DNA of 64,000 nt, taken from assembly GCF_042242105.1 (NCBI RefSeq), contig NC_092019.1, forward strand, positions 14,634,328 to 14,698,327, given 5' to 3'. Below, in pieces: positions 33,378 through 64,000 of the stretch. Below the pieces are notes generated by a model. It was not told the origin of the DNA. It did no database searches and was given only the letters and a program-made list of their open reading frames with translations. The first letter of the stretch is position 1; every line of letters starts with the position of its first letter. Both the position numbers and the translations under genes were made by a program. Source of the stretch: Pempheris klunzingeri. Its lineage: Eukaryota; Chordata; Actinopteri; Acropomatiformes; Pempheridae.

Positions 33378-34107
33378 TTTTTTAATCTAATGATTCTTAT
33401 CACTTTGAAGAAGGGATCGTCTGATCTTTCATCCCTGCAGCCACCATCTATCCAGAACCTCTGCCTGTCAATAAGATAGTGATGTGCCTTAGAAGTTGAA
33501 AGGCTTGTTTGAAAATGTGATTCCTGTGTCATTATCGTATTTCACAAATGATCTATGAGCTAACTTACTGTGATTAAACTGTATACTGCCTATAATATTG
33601 TGCATGCACCATGAACATGTAACTTACATCAACAAAACTGGGACTGTAATTGTAAACTAGCCAAGCAAAACTAACATATTAATTATGACAGAAAACTAGA
33701 AGTTTAACTACTTTGTTATTGTCTCAGAGAGAAATCCATTCAAATTAGCTCCGGAAGTTAGCTGCACAGGCAAAACCAGACAAACTCCAAGCAAGCAAAT
33801 GTTGCGCGTAACCATATCTGAATTAAACATCAAAATCTAAATCCTCCCACAGCACAACAACAAAGCCACAAACCGAAGTTAGGATTGATTTGCTGACTAC
33901 ACGAACATGCTAACATTAGCTACGAGCCAAGTCGGCTAACGATACCTCACTAACAAAATGAAGCGTTTTTTACGCGCTATATTGCATTTATCATCACCAA
34001 ACCCCCCCTAACAAGTCACTTACATGAAGTTGTTTTTCTCTTAGTGCTTTTAGCCTGTCCTTTCTCTTCAGGGCCTGCTCCTGTAGTGACCCAACATTTT
34101 TCTCCAT
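27304..34107 (-). CDS. ccdc12: Coiled-coil domain-containing protein 12 (Cwf18 family splicing protein)
   Basis: CCDC12 is the animal member of the Cwf18 family, a nuclear component of activated spliceosomes. Seven minus-strand coding exons chain in frame to 161 aa (human 166): 34024-34107, 31367-31434, 28470-28549, 28204-28265, 28077-28111, 27906-27982 and 27304-27383. Signatures in order are QALKRKDRLKALREK, ELKLRNYTPEDEELKERQVP, VKDQLEAANPEPIIEEV, DLANLAPRKPDWDLKRDVAK and KLEKLERRTQRAIAELIR, then an acidic tail ending GDSD. I chose the ATG at 34105-34107 because it gives the human-like start. Three in-frame ATGs lie upstream, the first at 34258-34260. The gene is divergent from nbeal2, its neighbour in human too. 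Confidence 0.95.
29621..29705. repeat. Dispersed repeat fragment
   Basis: The stretch around GAGAGCCATGAATATCC followed by AAATTTCATTCCAAT resembles a repeat common in percomorph introns (a CCATGAATGTCTGTACC-type core followed by AAATTTCATGGCAAT). A related copy starts about 300 bp further on. Confidence 0.4.
29930..30065. repeat. Dispersed repeat fragment, second copy
   Basis: It carries the order GTCACCAACATCATTAGG, CATCATCCTCTGGGGACCA, GAGTTTCACGC and TTTTGACCAAAGT. This matches the layout I remember for the same percomorph repeat family as at 29621. Confidence 0.45.
31435..34023 (-). other. ccdc12: First coding intron of ccdc12
   Basis: This 2.6-kb AT-rich intron contains a TG/TA run at about 33350-33375 and nothing else that I recognise. 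Confidence 0.7.
33350..33375. repeat. (TG)n(TA)n microsatellite
   Basis: A short compound dinucleotide repeat in the first ccdc12 coding intron. Confidence 0.8.
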
Positions 34108-36278
34108 GTTTATCTCACCACGCGGATCTATTCGCTCGGACATCCATTGACGATCCTGACTGAGGAAGTAAAAACGACCGTCGAGCACATCGATGGCGGT
34201 GGCCTTTTGCCTGATCATGTGACATTGTTGTGTTTTGTTAACAAATTCCCTGGAAATCATTTAGGTTGATTGAATTTGAAGCATTCATTTTCAAAAATCT
34301 AATTCCCATTAAAGATAATTTTAGGAGAGTTTACAAATTTTAAGCACAGACAAGCTTATGTTTGGGTCTAATGAATGTGTTGGCACATGGTGTGATACTA
34401 TAGGCTGGTCTATAGGCTGGTTTTGCCTATCACCTATATAACCCCACTTGTGGATTATTAACACACCTATACATTAACGGGAGTACACAGGACAGACAGT
34501 CACACTGTCCCGCCTGTTGATGGTCACACTGTCAGGTCCTGGTGAGGAATGTAGGCCATCGCCATGGAAATACAGCTGCCTCGAGCTTCCCTGCGTCCAT
34601 CCTCCTAATGACCAACATTAGCACATGGCAATATCAACCTGGTTGTGTTAAAGATGCTAACGAGGTTAAATATCTTAACACTAAATGGATAACACAGATA
34701 AATCAGTCATTTAAGTCAATGTAGAGACAAGTTAACTCCTGTTATAGATTACATATATACCCTGTAGCAGATAAGAAAAAGTTATTCATACAACAGACAT
34801 CCCATTTGTCTGGAAGAAAAGGTGCATTTTCTCTGCTTTAGTACAATTTTGAGTAATTGACACTTTACAAGTGGCAAAGCACATGATTAATTAAAAATAT
34901 GATGCTCATTGACTTACAGAAAGATCACCCAACTACATGAAATAGTCGGGGCCATAAACATGACTCGTCTCTATAATTTATTTAACTGTTGAAACTCAGC
35001 ATATGGTTTTTTTAAGAAGTGAAATTATGTGTCTCATTTTCAGATAAATGGACAAGCTGTTTCCAGACCACCACGACCACTTAAAACAAATACTTCTTTT
35101 AGGTTGATGGACAGCAGAGGTTTTCAAAATGAATACTTTTAATTTTGACACTTGTGCATACTTCTACTGCACAAAAATCTACACTTTAAATAGAGCAATG
35201 TTTTGAATGTATTCCTGTATGTTACTTTCATTATCAGTCTGTGTAGCCCTCCTTTTGCTTATGTAGGATTATTAATCATAAATCACCACCAGGAGCATAC
35301 GACAATATGTGCAATGGTCATTTATTACAGCCTAATGTGGCATGAAGAACCATCACAAGAGGCTGCTAGAGTCTGAAGTTCACTTATTGACTCTCTGTGT
35401 GTCTTTATGTTATCAGTGCTGAATGTTGCTTGCTGTGCAAAGTGACAGCTTTATCCTCAGTGCACAGAAATTACACAGCAAAGGATTTTACTCAGAAAAT
35501 TACGACCACTTGCACATATGTGGCCATAGGCTGCCTATTCTGTCTCACATTCTGCAGCATTTTATTGATGGATTCATCTTATTTACTTGCGTTTATCTTT
35601 TTATTACTTAATAGAAAAAAATATATACATATTCTAATCCTACTGTTGCTAATGCACGTGGCTGACCTCCAACTTTAGAGGAGTCCAGGAGGAGGCTGTA
35701 TCCGTGTGTTTTGTGTGTGTGTGTCTTTAAGAATACCAGTCTACCTGTGAGCGTGATCTACAGTCAACTCTTCACTGTATTTCTTGCCTTGTTAATAGAC
35801 TCAGACACCAGTTGATGGTGAATTTGCTCCTGCTCATCACACATAACTCAGGACTGTAAACCTCTGCTGACTGGATCCATATTTGCAGCGGAGTCATATC
35901 TTGGTGTTGAGCGGGTGGCATCTGTCGCTTCCGTGGGAACTCTCTCCAATAGGAACCATACAGCAACAAGCTCGCTTTAAATGCGGACATGGGTGTTTCT
36001 CCAGACGTGCGTTTCCACGCATTTTTGTTCCTGCTTTTGCAATTTCGACAGTGATCGCACCGTGGCCACATCCACGCCGTCACTCTGATAACTTTGCGTG
36101 TCGAGACAGAGAGCACTTTTGGGAGGATTATTTTGGCAGAATTTGCAGGAATGGTTCACAGGAGCGTGCTGCGTCCTGCCGCCTTTAGGAAACAACTTCA
36201 AACAGCCCTGACTTTGACCACGCTCGTCAGTTTCATGATTTATTGAAAGAAAGAAAAAAAGCACGGTGGGGGGAGATA
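34108..36278. promoter_or_regulatory. Divergent ccdc12 / nbeal2 promoter region
   Basis: The two start codons are 2.2 kb apart in divergent orientation. The nbeal2-proximal part (about 35870-36278) is less AT-rich and probably contains its 5' UTR, including at least one short upstream ORF (ATG at 35978). No TATA box or clear core element is recognised. Confidence 0.5.

Positions 36279-64000
<27,722 letters not shown>

Overview
This is a vertebrate nuclear genome window, almost certainly from a ray-finned (teleost, probably percomorph) fish. Five of six genes have many short exons with canonical GT-AG introns (tmem276 has two coding exons), and the intronic repeats are of types dispersed in percomorph fish genomes. 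These include an L2-like LINE, a LINE with a restriction-like endonuclease, a piggyBac-type MITE and GATA-tailed retroposon ends. There is no bacterial-type operon, CRISPR array or prophage. I see no undescribed molecular system; the unusual content lies in splice sites, small upstream ORFs, promoter repeats and mobile elements.

Layout: (1) 1-2721, the last two coding exons of tppp (+), then a long AT-rich 3' UTR to about 4.6 kb. (2) 5355-9134, cep72 (-), 14 coding exons, 565 aa. (3) 9135-10135, a compact divergent promoter with a six-unit CCAAT-type repeat. (4) 10136-14788, tmem276 (+), whose single coding intron holds an APE-type L2-like LINE (+) next to an RLE-type LINE fragment (-). (5) About 16.45-26.7 kb, kifc2 (+), a C-terminal-motor kinesin with 19 coding exons, 923 aa. 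(6) 27304-34107, ccdc12 (-), 7 coding exons, 161 aa. (7) 36279 to the end, nbeal2 (+), of which 40 coding exons (about 2,200 codons) are present; it runs off the window just inside the BEACH domain.

I assembled the exons by hand, matching splice sites and reading phase across every junction. The cep72, kifc2, ccdc12 and tmem276 chains each give an uninterrupted frame with a total length divisible by three. The nbeal2 chain stays in frame throughout, but only if one intron is GC-AG.

The genes do not form one pathway. TPPP (microtubule bundling), CEP72 (centriolar satellites) and KIFC2 (microtubule motor) are all cytoskeletal. CCDC12 is a Cwf18-family splicing protein, NBEAL2 is a BEACH protein of granule biogenesis, and TMEM276 is an uncharacterised membrane protein. 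From memory, the human counterparts sit in three separate neighbour pairs (TPPP-CEP72, TMEM276-KIFC2, CCDC12-NBEAL2), so this window joins three conserved blocks.
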